NCBI GenBank assembly: GCA_000708835.1 | Contig: DF237269.1 | Span: 39,061 to 103,060 of the forward strand | From: Klebsormidium nitens | Taxonomy: Eukaryota > Streptophyta > Klebsormidiophyceae > Klebsormidiales > Klebsormidiaceae | DNA: 64,000 bases | Direction of reading: 5' to 3' | Part shown: in pieces, positions 12,750 through 24,121 of the stretch | How the letters are laid out: every line of letters begins with the position of its first letter | Numbering within the stretch: the first letter of the stretch is position 1 | Position numbers and translations under genes: made by a program | Notes under the pieces: model-generated | The model's database searches: none | What the model saw: only the letters and a program-made list of their open reading frames with translations | Told to the model about the DNA's origin: nothing

Positions 12750-14379
12750 GAGCACTAAGCTGACGTCACAGGGCAAACGAGAAAACGACGCGTGTCGTTT
12801 TTTTTGGGACTGAATGAACGGCAGGATAGATACTAGGTGTCAAGCATCGCCAACTCTTTCCAGGCGACGAAGTTTCTGCGCTTGGGAAAAGGCTAGGACA
12901 TACTACTGATATGACGGACTCGATCAACATACGAAGTTGATCTGATCATTTCGTACTTTAATGCTCTGCATACGTAGAATATACGGCACAGGTTCTCAAC
13001 GGTAGCAAGGTAACGACGGCAGGCGCCGAGAATTTGACAAAGCAATTAAGGGCCTGTTATAGGACGGCGGCATAACCATAGGAGATTAGCAGACAGCGAG
13101 ATCAGACGGCAGTAATTTATAGAGATAGGCTATTGAACGCGGCAGGTGTGGACTCACAGTGCCAGCACGATTGTTCGATGAGGCCAGCCCTTGTACAGGT
13201 ATAAAAGAAGCGTTTATTGTTTCCAAATGAACAGCACGTTGAGAAGGCTGAACCGAACAAAGTACGCCTCAATCCTGGTCAGGGTAGTGCGCTTGGTGGA
13301 GGACCGTGCAATAGAGCCTCACGCTAAGAGTTCCTGTTTGCACGATTGAAAGCAGATTGCCACTTTGGCAGTAGTGCACTTCGCCTAAGATTTGGTGCCG
13401 AAGTCCCAGGCATCTCATTGTCTCCATTCTGCTGGGAAACAGTGCACGGTAAGGAGTCTACATGTGCTAAGACAAAGCGCGTTCTCTTCTAACGTGGGTC
13501 AAACGGATTCGATGATTGCAACTCGTGCAGTAGCTCGCGTCATTCGCAATGCGGCTGAAGCTCCTGCATAAAGTCTAGCTCCCTTGCAGATGACACACGA
13601 CCGACTGGACAACTCCTTGCACATGTGAGCAATTGAAGTTTTACCCGATAATTGGCTCTTTTCATTGAAGCTTCGATGTAGCCTAGCCGGGCCTCCCACG
13701 TTCAACCTACAATTAACACAGGCATGCAGTCACATGCATGTGCGCATGTGATGGTATAACCTTTACTAAAAAGAGGCTCATGCTGGATACTAACATGCGC
13801 GACGGTGCGTCAGCCAGTTCAAAACGCGCGCGTTCAAAATGAAACGTGGGCGGCCCGGCAAGAAGCAAGACCACGTGCCAGCTTTTGCACATCATTGCTG
13901 ACCGGACCATCATTGCACGCACCGCGCCCCACGATGACATGCATGGGCACTATAACGACAGATGACCCACTAGGTATTATAGAACACACAAAAATGCAAG
14001 AATAAAAATCACCTGTCGCCGTATGCGAAAATGTGCTGCAGAATTACCAAGATCAAGACAGAGACTCTGAGCAGAGCCAAGCTCTGTGGAGCTTTGAACC
14101 CATGTCGCACATACTGCCACCTTTTCAATCTGTTGATACCTTCAGGAAGGTGCGCGCCATCCATTCGCCCGTCTACATAACATCACGTGCAGAAGCGACT
14201 CAAAGGCTTCCCACTTCCGGCATACACAAGGTACAAAAATGCTGTGTTCTTCCTTCTCAGGTTAGTCAAAGTGGAAACGAACACTTGTACTACTGACAGA
14301 TTGAACCAGGACTGAGAAAGCGTCTCCCATAGCCGCCCTCGTATCCTGACCGGATTTGTCTAAAGTGTACGTCCCCTCA
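12750..14379. other. Intergenic, 1.6 kb, between convergent genes
   Basis: The two flanking genes end towards each other here. Only short scattered frames without motifs are present. No repeat or RNA gene was recognised. Confidence 0.6.
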
Positions 14380-17300
14380 CTATTCGGCCGCATCGGGCAG
14401 CTCCTCGTCCTTGCCCCCCTCTTTGCTTTCGGCTTCCTTCGAGGATCCTTCGCCTGCCTTCTTGGCTGGGGAAACGGGGTCAAGCAGAAGGAATCAGCAA
14501 TCGAACCATCTCTAGATTGGGCGAACGAAAGGAAGCACCAGCAGCGGGCTTGCGCCCAAGACGTCAGCAGATCCTCAGGACCATACTTCAGCACAAGACA
14601 CGATACGGTAATCGTCGCTGAGAAACACAGGTTAACAGTATGCAAGTCAGCACAACAAAACAAATCCGCCTACGTAACTCTTCCAATCCACCATCCAAAG
14701 ACTCTAAGGACCTGAAAAACTGGCTCTTTCGTACGCTGATATGCCCAACTAGACCACTGGGCGACACAATACTCCAAACGCAGCGGCAGGCTTACCTTTC
14801 TTCTTTGCGCCGCCCCCCTTCTTCTTCGACTTGGTTCCGAGCGCCAGCCAGGCCTTGATCTCGGGGTCGTCCACCTCCTTGTCCGGCTTCAGCTCCTGGA
14901 CTGGATGCCCCGTGATCCGGTCCGAACCGTTGGGCATCAGCAGCACCGTGAACTTGAAGTGCGCAACAATGTCGCCTGCAGCAGTTGCTCAATCAGTTTG
15001 AGTTTCTAGGGCTTTCTATTTCACGACTTTGGAGTCGAACGAAGAGGGTGCGGAATTCGTAGGTCGACCTCGGTGAATTCTGGTTGACAAATATTGAATT
15101 CAGCAGTCGCAGATTCAGCAGACGCGTTTCTCCCTGTTCGATTCATGTACCCTAAGAAAAGCGGGCTTAGGGCAATTTCTCAAGGCTTCTTCAGAGCTGA
15201 GGTTTCCTCAAAGGAAGTCGCCGTTCATTACGATCCGAGGTGAGTATCTTCCGTGCATACGAATAGCTGGCAGCGTCGAGATACGGACGGAGCCGGCAAA
15301 CACGGGGTCAAGTAGTCGTGAACTTGAAACCCGTGTCTGTGGTTCAAAGCCAAGTGAGACTGACTCGCTGCTGAGCTGACTTCAAAAGCAGATCAGAAAG
15401 GCAGGCTACCTACTGCTCAAAGGCTTCATGTTTCCTCAAAGTCCATGCTTCTTCGACCACCTCGATCCGAACCAGATGGTTGTTGCCAAAGGCATTGGCA
15501 TCTAGTAGCGAACTCATCGGAGTGATCTTGATCTGCTTGAGATGACAGTGCCAGCAGATGACGAAGGAACCAAAGGTAACACCAAGAGAAAGAGCTGACG
15601 CCAAGCTCCTTTTGAAACTCCTCTTATGCTTTTTTACCTTGCTTTTCGTGCAGAACAGGGTATGGCGTCAGCAGTTCGTGCGTGACGCAGTCCTTGACCC
15701 CTAGCTTCGCTTGCTTGTCCTTCAACTCCCTGAACGAATCACAACAATGTCACTTTACCAGCTTTGAAAGATGGCATTCGCTTCACGGAAGCCAGGAACT
15801 TGAAAAGACAAGCAGGCATAAAGATCAGTGGGGGAAGGGAGTGAACGACAGAGCTTCCAACAATAGTCGCAGCTACCGGGTAGCAGGAAACGAGAGCTTG
15901 ATCGGCGAACGACGGCCCTGACGCAATCTCTTATGGTCAGATGCACGTTTGCGGCTTCAATTCTAAGAACGCAACAAAAACACAATCGGCTCACCGCCGA
16001 ATCGAATCACTAAACGCTAGATACAACTCAATGGCTAGCTGGGGTGGCTACCCATAAGAAGGTAATCGGGGCGCACGATTTTCAGAGGGTTGGGCGAAGG
16101 CGAGAGGCATCACAAATCAAGAGACAAATTGTGGGAACATACAAAAATGTCATCCTGCGCTTGATGGGGGCAAACACCATTAGACTGGAAATCATTCAGA
16201 CCAACTCCGTGCAAACGAAGCCACAGTCCAGCATATCATGCCACTGATAGAACAATCATAAAATTGATGCTATCTCTGTTTAGACATCACCGCGGCTCAC
16301 CTTATTGTGAAGGGCATAACAGGGAACCGTTGGTTGATTTCGCTAAGGGTAGCCCGAGATGCCTTCAGCTTCAGCTTGTACTCCTTGTCGAGCGCCCTTT
16401 TGTAGACAGACGTCTGCTTCTCGTCCAGGATCCGGGGCTGCACAAAACAGCGGACCGCTCTTAGGCTTCACACAAAGTTCAACCAGTTCACGATCTCGTG
16501 CAACAACTGGAGGACCATACTCTCCCATTCTTGGCTGTCGACAAGGTAACAGCCGCTGTGTCGTGTGTCCTCGCAAAGATGAGCTGAGAGCTCTCTGGCT
16601 GTCAACGCAAGTGTCTGATGAGCTCCGAGCTCCAATCGAACCTCGCCATTCTCTGCACTGCATCAATGCTGTTACACAGAGGATGCCAGTATTCGACTTC
16701 TCTGTCTGAGTTGACACTTCGGTAAATTACTGGAATCACCAGGTAATGCTCGGTGCTGTGCTGGATGAGAAGGAAGCAGGCTCACCACTCATGTGGAAAC
16801 AAGCTCTACTAAACAACCTTAGGCAACAGCCGGCAAACCCAGAACGGACTGCATTTACAAGGACTGCTGAGCCGATAGGATACGTCGGTCTTAACCACCA
16901 CTACTCCCGGTTTGAGATGGGAGCCACACTACTGTCGCTACAATAGAATTGCTTAGTAAAAGCCTCCGTGATTACTGACCGAGTGTCAATAACACTGGCA
17001 AGGCAATGTACTCGAAAACGAGCCTCACCTTCCCCTCTCCGCTGCTGACCACTACGTCGACTGCATACACCTCATTCTCCTCAAACTCCGCCTCATCCAC
17101 TTTCGCCTCCGGGCCCGCTACTGTGATGACCACCTTGTTCCCGTCAATCACAAACTGCTTCATCTGGTGACTGAGCACTCCCTCCACCATCTTGACATCG
17201 TACGCCTCCGCAACCTTCTTGAAAGCCTCGGTCACGCTCATGTTCTGCACACCGATAAGACGGGTGCCTGGATTCTAGAACTAGTCGTAACTATCACTTG

Positions 17301-18979
17301 AAGTGCAGGCGGTTTCCCCATCGTGCAAAGGAACAACCAGCAGTAGGAATGCATCTTGTTTGGACTCAACACACTCTTAAAGGGCCCTGAAGTATAGAAC
17401 GCAAACTGAGGCTGCTCAGGGAGTCCCCAAAATGTACGGGGGCCGGTGCGACCCCCTGTAACCTTTCAATGCACGTAAGAAATCGCTCTTGAGTACATAA
17501 TCGCATACCCAGCTTCTAGGGTTCGCTTGCTCTGCCTGCTTGGAACATGCTCAACTGATCACCAGCCGGTGTCAACGTTTGTCAGAAAACCAAACCCACC
17601 TTCTTCCCTGGCCTCACCAACCGCAGCGCCACCTCTGCGGCAGTGTTTGCTGCGGCTATGACATCAGCGGTCTTTCCAGTCACAGGGCCCTCTTGCAGGA
17701 CAAGTGTGTGCGCCACCACAGCGGCAAAGCCGTCAATGTGAGCCCCCAAGTCACTGCAGCAAAAGATAACAACACACTCGCGCAATGACATTTGGAGGGG
17801 CCCCTGTGAGTGCGAAAGCTTCCGCAGGATGTTAGGATCCAGACTTCACTCTCTCTCTTTCTTCTCACACTCCTTGTCTCGACCAGCAAGCCGTTTTAGA
17901 AAAAACAACTTAGGGACTTCTACATTGACGTGATATGACCCGTCTCAGACGCACTTTTTGGGGCACAATCCAATACTCTCCGAGGTGCAACAGAATCCAT
18001 CAAGGGCGCTCTGACAGTACGCACATTTTGACAACGTCCCCCTCCTTCAGCTCCAGAGTGTCTCCTTCCAGGGCGGAGTAGTGTCCAACAACATTGTTGA
18101 GAGACACCGAGGTGGGAAACGCAACGCCCTTGTCAATCTTGACTTTTGCCTTGGTGTACAGAGTCGACACCTGCCTGGATGAAAGGAAACAGAGAAATAA
18201 GTGAGTCAACATTTCAATGCCTACTTCAGCTTCACCACCTTCAAACAACCGTCATGCGTTACGCAGATCGGACCAGGTGAGACAACTGGCAAGCAGCAAA
18301 CAGCAATATCTTGAAGCGCTCTTGTGCTTCCATTCGCATGCTACATGTATATGCACATTGTACATCCCTCAGCTTTGCATATTGTATGTCCCTTAGCTTT
18401 GCATGTCAAATGACCGGAGCAGATAGATGCATATTTACGATTGGAAAGAATTGATGGAGTAGTGGTGGCACATCTAAACTTCAAGCTTACAAGCTCACTT
18501 ACTTTGTGATGAATTCGTCCCCTTTCTGACACAGGTCAAAGACCTTCACGCCTGGCTTAGCCTCTGAAATTACCAAGGCAAGAGCCTCTGCAAAGAGGTG
18601 GGATGAAGTAATTGAGAGAGATGAAAGATCACAGATAGCCAAACCATTGCCACAAGCAAAAAACTGCCAGTACACCGCGCGATGAACACCACTGGCACTT
18701 TCCAACCATTGTCAATTTGCAAGCGAGGCTGCCAACACCCATGAGGCCCATGCAAGCTGAAGTATCAAGCTGCCACTCCAGGGTGTCAGAAATTCTCAGC
18801 AAAGATGAATGCAGGATAGGTTGCAAGATGATGCATTCCAGGATTCCAACCAGAACTCTCATCAGAAGTCTCCTGCGCTCACTGTTTGCAATCTCGGCGG
18901 CCAGCTTGTACTTCGTAACCACGTCATTGGAGCTCAAGTCCAACTCCTTCTTCTCCTCCTCATTCTCAGAGTCCGACAT
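14380..18979 (-). CDS. EBP1: EBP1 / proliferation-associated protein 2G4
   Basis: EBP1 has the pita-bread fold of methionine aminopeptidase without the activity. It binds RNA and ribosomes and, in plants, promotes cell growth and organ size. Nine exons on the minus strand join in frame to 398 residues: 18979-18883, 18587-18503, 18174-18025, 17753-17600, 17244-17029, 16437-16301, 15729-15638, 14975-14796 and 14465-14380 (TAG). Family blocks appear in order: [151 protein letters not shown]. The C-terminus is Lys-rich and then acidic, as in plant homologues, where the Lys-rich part binds nucleic acid. The length matches the family (about 390-400). The start is the family-typical MSD. Confidence 0.96.
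15180..15470. repeat. Decayed direct repeat in EBP1 intron 7
   Basis: A segment near 15180-15235 (CAAGGCTTCTTCAGAG, GTTTCCTCAAAG, CGATCCGAG) resembles 15417-15470 (CAAAGGCTTCATG, TTTCCTCAAAGTCC, CGATCCGAAC). The match is patchy, so this is an old or partial duplication within the intron. Confidence 0.4.
18352..18399. repeat. 24-bp tandem duplication in EBP1 intron 2
   Basis: Units 18352-18375 and 18376-18399 share TGCAnATTGTAnnTCCCTnAGCTT, followed by the start of a third unit (TGCATGTC). It is intronic with no further signal. Confidence 0.8.
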
Positions 18980-19559
18980 TTTGCCTTCTTCCCTTGACCC
19001 TTTAGCAAGAGACGTTCACAAGCAACAAGTGGCGTCTGAGTGCCACCTCGTTTCCTGATTGCTGCTGTGCAGTGCGAGCTCCCTTTGCTCAATATTAGAA
19101 ATTGCACCCTGCTTGAACACGAGAGAACTCCTCCAACTTCGAACTTCAACTTCAAGTGCAGATTGGGGACAAAATCCTTGGCGCAAATCAATAATTTGGT
19201 CTTAACTTAAACCCAGATGCTGTTTCGCGGTTCCGGAAATTCAGGAAGAAAGCTTTTTGAGGCGGTAGACACTTTCCGGTGTATTTTTTGCAAGACGTTA
19301 ACTCACGAACTGACTACATCGCAACCGTTAAACAAAGCAATTTCTGCCCGGGCCCCGGGGTCGTGTACTTTATAAACAGCCGGTCAGGTCCGTTACGGTT
19401 ACCCCGGGGTTTAGGCGCGTAGAATCTCAGGGTTCGAAAGCAACCAGAAATTATTTTCTGCGCGCCAGCCCTCAAGCTAGTGGCCTGTGCTGAGGTGTCC
19501 TTTCCGCCCTCCCAGAAGCAGCGCCCTGCATTTTGCGCCACCCTTCTTGGGTGCCTGCA
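18980..19559. promoter_or_regulatory. Divergent promoter region between EBP1 and the MBD/C2H2 gene
   Basis: The two genes start 580 bp apart and read away from each other, so this interval must hold both promoters. On the plus strand a TATAAA at 19371-19376 is 184 bp before the ATG at 19560, a workable position for a TATA box with a 5' leader of about 150 nt. Next to it are GC-rich palindromic stretches (CCCGGGCCCCGGGG near 19348). No clear TATA box was seen for EBP1. Confidence 0.5.
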
Positions 19560-20720
19560 ATGGAAGTGGTTGGCACGGAGCGTGTCTTCCCTCACCTTGA
19601 CTTGCGCGCCTTCACCCATGATGAGCTCCTCCTTGCTGCTCAATTGACTGCCCCCGGCAACACGGCTTCCTGGACTTGGCCCCCCCCTCCGCCTCCTGCG
19701 GCAGGGTTCGTGCTTTCCGCTTCCAGCTTAAAGCAAACGTGCACTCAGGCGGCTGATGTAGCGAGTGACGGAGACGCTAACCTTGTCTTCGACAACGACG
19801 TCCCTTTGCCTGGCGCAAAAAGGGGGAGGATGTCTGGGGGTATGGCGGACCCCCTGGCGATGTTAGCGGATGCGAGTCTTCACGTGACCACGGACGAGGG
19901 GGGGGGTCTGCGAAGGAACATGGGGAGCGCTGCTGACCTCCTGGGAGAGAGCCTGCTTATGCTGAGTCAGCGTGTGGAGCTCGCCCCCCCGGTTAAGAAG
20001 ACAAAAACTGCGCCGAATACCCCTGCGCTGTCCCAGGAGGAGCGTCTCATCGCATCTCTGCATAACACATTGGCGAAGGACCGACACCACGGGGGGGAAG
20101 CGTCTGAGAGCTTGTCGGACGGGTGGAAACCGGACGCTGAGGTCGACTTCCGGAAACCAAAGGGGGGGAAGCCAAAGGCGCCCCCTCCCGTGCGAGGGGC
20201 CCCCGCGCCAGACATGCCCAAGGGCTGGCTGATGGACATTCGCTATCGAGGGAGCGGCAATCGCGTCGACAAGCTGTGGACGTCGCCGGAGGGGGTGCAG
20301 CTGCGCTCAATCAAGGAGTGCGAGAGCTTCCTGCTGGGAAAGGCGCGCCGGCAGCCGGTGACCCCCGTATTGAAGGGCAAGTTTGGGTGCCCCACGTGCG
20401 GACTCCGCTTTGCCGCCGCGCTCGACTTGGGCAACCACATGGCGGCACATTTGGAGCCAGCGCACAAGAGCGCCTCTCCAAAAATGAAGAGCGAGGACGT
20501 TCCAGGTGTGGCGCTAGGGGTCAAGGAGCGGATTGAGGAAGGGAGCGTGCTGCGGGGCGCAAAGAGCGAGGATGACGAAGGAGGGGAGGGGCACGTGAGC
20601 GGGCGGACGGCGCGGTGGCTGCAGCGCGTGGGGCTGTGGAAGGGGCCCGGTGAGGGACTGCTCTTGAACGCTCCCAGTCTAGTTCACGAAGTCAGACACA
20701 GCGAGAATGCACCCCTCTGA
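19560..20720 (+). CDS. Protein with MBD-like segment and C2H2 zinc finger
   Basis: A single exon encodes 386 residues from the first ATG (GCAATGG, 19560) to TGA. Residues about 219-256 (GWLMDIRYRGSGNRVDKLWT followed by SPEGVQLRSIKECESFL) have the layout of a methyl-CpG-binding domain: GW, basic strand residues, VDK-(Y/W), SP-G--LRS and a final helix. Residues about 275-297 form one C2H2 finger, CPTCGLRF followed by LGNHMAAH, with exact C-x2-C-x12-H-x3-H spacing. The N-terminus has a short block (VFPHLDLRAFTHDELLLAAQ) resembling the leader of plant MBD8-type proteins, from memory of that family. Role in reading DNA methylation or binding DNA in the nucleus is inferred. The rest is low-complexity. 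A possible donor (GTGAGG at 20650) exists, but splicing to the 22199 exon breaks the frame, so a single-exon gene is preferred. Confidence 0.78.
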   Translation: MEVVGTERVFPHLDLRAFTHDELLLAAQLTAPGNTASWTWPPPPPPAAGFVLSASSLKQTCTQAADVASDGDANLVFDNDVPLPGAKRGRMSGGMADPLAMLADASLHVTTDEGGGLRRNMGSAADLLGESLLMLSQRVELAPPVKKTKTAPNTPALSQEERLIASLHNTLAKDRHHGGEASESLSDGWKPDAEVDFRKPKGGKPKAPPPVRGAPAPDMPKGWLMDIRYRGSGNRVDKLWTSPEGVQLRSIKECESFLLGKARRQPVTPVLKGKFGCPTCGLRFAAALDLGNHMAAHLEPAHKSASPKMKSEDVPGVALGVKERIEEGSVLRGAKSEDDEGGEGHVSGRTARWLQRVGLWKGPGEGLLLNAPSLVHEVRHSENAPL

Positions 20721-22198
20721 GCAACCCTAACAGCAAGGTCTGCTGGCCGTTTGTGTTAGGGCATGCATGTGGCGCAGAGCTGATGCAATTTGGCAGCAAT
20801 AGACTGTGAAACCTCTCGGGAGGCCCATACCCTTTGCCGTTGCTGCCTGGTTCTGGTTGCAACTCTTGCAAAGTGTGAAACACTGGTTTGCTGGTGCCGC
20901 TCTCGATGTTCCTCTCGTAAGAGCTCCCCTCAAGCCATACTGATGACCATGTAGGGGGAAATCGTCTGATTGAGCAAGTCGTTGCTGTGCGGTTCTTATG
21001 AAGATGTCTCTCCCGTGCAGAGACCGGCGATACCCCGCGAGATGTGGAGGAATGTGCAGAGTCCGATGAGAAGGTGTGTCTCTGTGCGTTCCTCTCAAGT
21101 TCAATATGTTCCAGGGTTTGGTTCATGCATTATACTCTGCGTCTCATCTTTATCTTTCGATGACGACAAGACACACTAGCGTCCTCCGTGTGTGGAGGAT
21201 TAACAGGGTACTCGAAGTTGAGAGCAAAGGACACGAGGCCTGAAGGGGCTGATCCCTCTGGCCGGGTGGTGCCTTTAACCTCGTTTGGGGAACAGTTTCT
21301 TGTGGGGCTCAGGGTTGTGAGAACGCTGCACACTGTGCGGAGGGCTTCGTTCTCATACCCCTGTCACTGAGCTAATGTAGCTACAGCAAGGATTATTGAC
21401 AGTCTATCCGCCAGCCTCACAGACGGAGCAGAAGCGGAAGCTCCATGGGGATGCTGCCGCATCCAAGGTTGCGTGTCACCCTTCACTTCAGTGCCTCTGA
21501 CCGCTCCAAGAAAAGCAAACCCTAGTGGCAAGACGCGCGGGGGTGCCTATCATTGTAGGGACCGGAGGTGCATACCCTATGGGGCCCTCTCTAGTCGCTG
21601 TCCGGTCGAGGCCAGCTCCTCCTTCCTCAGTGCCAGAGTTCGTGGGGACTGGGCGATTGCGATATCCTTTCTGCTTTGGAGAAATTTGGCATTTGTCGCT
21701 TTATCTGGTTGCTTCTTTTCTCAACATCATCTAGGATTGTCCCGCTACTCCAAAGCCGCTTTGAGAAGGGTTGCAGAAAGGGTTGTGGATGGGAGGCAGT
21801 GCACATTTGTTGCCTGCAACCAAGCTCTACGGTGCTTGCATAAAGTAGAGCGTTCCTGAGCATGCTTTTTGGGCAGATCAATCTTTTGTTATCCGAGCAG
21901 AGTGTCTGAATTGCTTGTATGACATAACTCTTACCTATTCACCAACTCCTGGCACTTCTGAATAGCCTCTCATGATCTCCTGCAGGGACCAGCCGGAACT
22001 GGTGCTGAGCTCTCCTTGATCTTACTCCTTATCCTTTTCAAATCTTCCTTCTGTGAGGTCGATCCTCTCTGCATTCTAACCTGGGGCAGAACAGGAAAGT
22101 CAGCGGACCTGATCTTAGAGTCATGCACAAATTTCCCCTCCAGATTGACAGGAACATCCTGCCATTCATAAAAACCTAACGTTTGCATCCCCCCGCAG
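20721..22198. other. Intergenic plus probable unseen 5' exon(s) of the next gene
   Basis: This interval should contain the promoter and at least one upstream exon of the gene whose last exon begins at 22199, because that exon has no convincing start at its left end. I could not choose a first exon: several ATG frames exist but none joins in phase with a family-like sequence. Confidence 0.5.
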
Positions 22199-24121
22199 GC
22201 ATCCCACCTCGCCTGGCGCAACTTTGAGGCTCTGCTGCACGACCCCGCCAGCTGGTACGGTCTCGACCTGCTCTCCACCCCCCAGGCTTGTGCCGTCCAG
22301 CGGCTCATCTGCGCACACGGCCGCGAGCGTGCGTGTGCCACGCTCCTCCAGCAGCGCCACCGCATCACCGCTGACCTCATCAACGCCCTCTACCGGCCCA
22401 TCTTGTCCGTGCTGCTATTCATCCTGGACGGGACGAATGACATCAGCGAGGGGAAGCTGGGGACTCTGGCCCTCAAGCGGCGGGTGTGCCGCGCTCTGGG
22501 GCTGAACCGCAAGGGGGGGGACAATTTCCTCTCTCCGGAGACCCCCTCCCCGCCGGAGTCGCCCCCTCTGAACGCGCTGTCTGAGGATGACGTCAGCAGG
22601 CCCCTGAAAGCTGACGTCAGCAAGCTCCCGGCGCTGATGGAAGCAGAGCGGCCGAGGCGGTTGCACAGAGAAGCAGCACTGGCGCTTCCAGCGCCGGAGT
22701 GGGGGGGTGCACATGAGGAGGGGTCGCCTCCCCCGAAGGAGGAGTGGGGGTTTTGTTCCAGGAAGGAGGAGCCTGTTCACATTGACGCTGAGAGGGCACA
22801 CCACAGGGATGTGAATGGGGCACAGCCAGGCGACGAGTCAGCGGTGGACGAAAAGCTGTCAACATGGGAGTCAGATGCGCTGGGGGTGCCCAAGTGTGAA
22901 CTGGACGTGGTCGAGAGCCCACCTCCCCGGGTGACAAGGAAACGCACGCGCGTCGACACAATCTGGCCCGAGGCGCTGACAGCACAGCTGATGTCAGCGC
23001 ACACGCAGGTTCCGGCGACGATCGAGGCCCAAGTTGCGGCACTGAGCCCGAGGCAGGACCAGAGGGGTGCCGCTGCTGACTGGCACTCAGTGCGAGCGCA
23101 GCCCCCCGGAAAGTTGCGGTGGCTAGGGCCGAGGGCGCATGCGGTTTGGGGGGGGCTGCCACACTCAGCTGAGCGTCCGATCGCAGAGCGTCTGGCGAGC
23201 GGTTCTGTTTTGGGAGCTGCGGACCAGCCCTTGATAGATGGGGATGTAAGGGACTTCCCGTCCAACTCTGGTGGGGGTGAGAAACCCTGCGGCGAGCACC
23301 CCTCCAGGAGAGAAGATGAGCGGGGCGGCGAGGCGGCAGCGGCAGAGCTGCGGGCGCGGGCGGCAGCGCAGCGGAATGAAGCGGAGGAGCTGCGGGAGAT
23401 GATGGAACGGAAGCTGCGGCTGGCGGATAGTTTGGAGGCGCAGGCGGCGGCGCTAGAGACCAAGTGCCACGTGGATGGCGAGGGGAAAGAGCGTCCAGAT
23501 CTGCGGCGGGCTAAATCCGCCGGTATGTGTGCGGCAGAGGAGGGAAAGGGACGTTTGGACGTTGGGAAAGGGGAGCCGGACGTTTCAGGCTCCGGGATGG
23601 CTGGCCTGGATGACCAAATGGCGGGTTCGGACGTATGGAAGGTACGTGCGGACACGGGGAAAGCTGGTGCGGACGCCGAAATGGCTGAGCTGGCGGGTCT
23701 GGATGCTGAATTGGCGAGCGCCAAAGCTGTTCGGACGTGTCCGGACGGTTTGGGGACACAACTGGAGGACGGGAGCCGGGGCAAGATGGACGCTTTCTGC
23801 TTGGATTCGGACACATTGTGGAGGGATGCGGACGCAACTGCCGGGGTTTCGGACGCGAAGGCAGCTCCTGAAGGGGGCTCGTGGGTGAATGGCAGTGTCA
23901 GGAAAGTGATGATGGCTCATGTGTGGAGTGGTTGGGGTTCGGAGGGTTTTAGCAAGAAGGGCTCTGCGGGGGACTTTGCTGGGGAGAGTGCGAATGATGA
24001 GGGAATGGAGACGGAGCCCTGCTTTGAAGGGGCCCAAGAGAAGCGGTTGAGAGGCTTTCCTTCCTTGGGTGGGGTATCGGACGAGAAGAGAGACGTTAGG
24101 GGCTTGGGAGCGAACTGTTGA
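22199..24121 (+). CDS. Large last exon of an unrecognised coiled-coil protein (5' part unresolved)
   Basis: An acceptor (CCCCGCAG at 22198) opens a 640-codon frame ending in TGA. The first 75 or so residues look globular and conserved in character (WRNFEALLHDPASWYGLDLL, HGRERA, ITADLINALYRPILSVLLFI), but I cannot assign a domain. The remainder is polar, with acidic and proline-rich parts. Around exon residues 370-425 a run with E-A-E-E-L-R-E-M-M-E-R-K-L-R-L-A-D spacing predicts a coiled coil. After it comes a decayed repeat region with recurring GGACG codons (about 23550-23850; for example MAGLDDQMAGSDV and MAELAGLDAELASA). The antisense strand also has a long open frame, a side effect of high GC. 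An internal ATG at 22403 does not look like a natural start because the conserved part lies before it. Confidence 0.6.
   Translation, partial: ASHLAWRNFEALLHDPASWYGLDLLSTPQACAVQRLICAHGRERACATLLQQRHRITADLINALYRPILSVLLFILDGTNDISEGKLGTLALKRRVCRALGLNRKGGDNFLSPETPSPPESPPLNALSEDDVSRPLKADVSKLPALMEAERPRRLHREAALALPAPEWGGAHEEGSPPPKEEWGFCSRKEEPVHIDAERAHHRDVNGAQPGDESAVDEKLSTWESDALGVPKCELDVVESPPPRVTRKRTRVDTIWPEALTAQLMSAHTQVPATIEAQVAALSPRQDQRGAAADWHSVRAQPPGKLRWLGPRAHAVWGGLPHSAERPIAERLASGSVLGAADQPLIDGDVRDFPSNSGGGEKPCGEHPSRREDERGGEAAAAELRARAAAQRNEAEELREMMERKLRLADSLEAQAAALETKCHVDGEGKERPDLRRAKSAGMCAAEEGKGRLDVGKGEPDVSGSGMAGLDDQMAGSDVWKVRADTGKAGADAEMAELAGLDAELASAKAVRTCPDGLGTQLEDGSRGKMDAFCLDSDTLWRDADATAGVSDAKAAPEGGSWVNGSVRKVMMAHVWSGWGSEGFSKKGSAGDFAGESANDEGMETEPCFEGAQEKRLRGFPSLGGVSDEKRDVRGLGANC

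Noticed and set aside
19431-19450. tRNA B-box-like GGTTCGA sequences (also at 7393 and 38237)
   Set aside because: No matching A box or cloverleaf around them; the one at 7393 is in a TBCD exon.
20650-22199. Splicing the MBD/C2H2 exon to the 22199 exon as one gene
   Set aside because: A donor exists at 20650, but the join leads to a stop within ten codons; the two are treated as separate.
22777-23814. 345-codon open frame on the minus strand
   Set aside because: It is antisense to the coiled-coil exon, Ser/Pro/Arg-rich, and has no motif or splice partners. It is a by-product of high GC at third positions.
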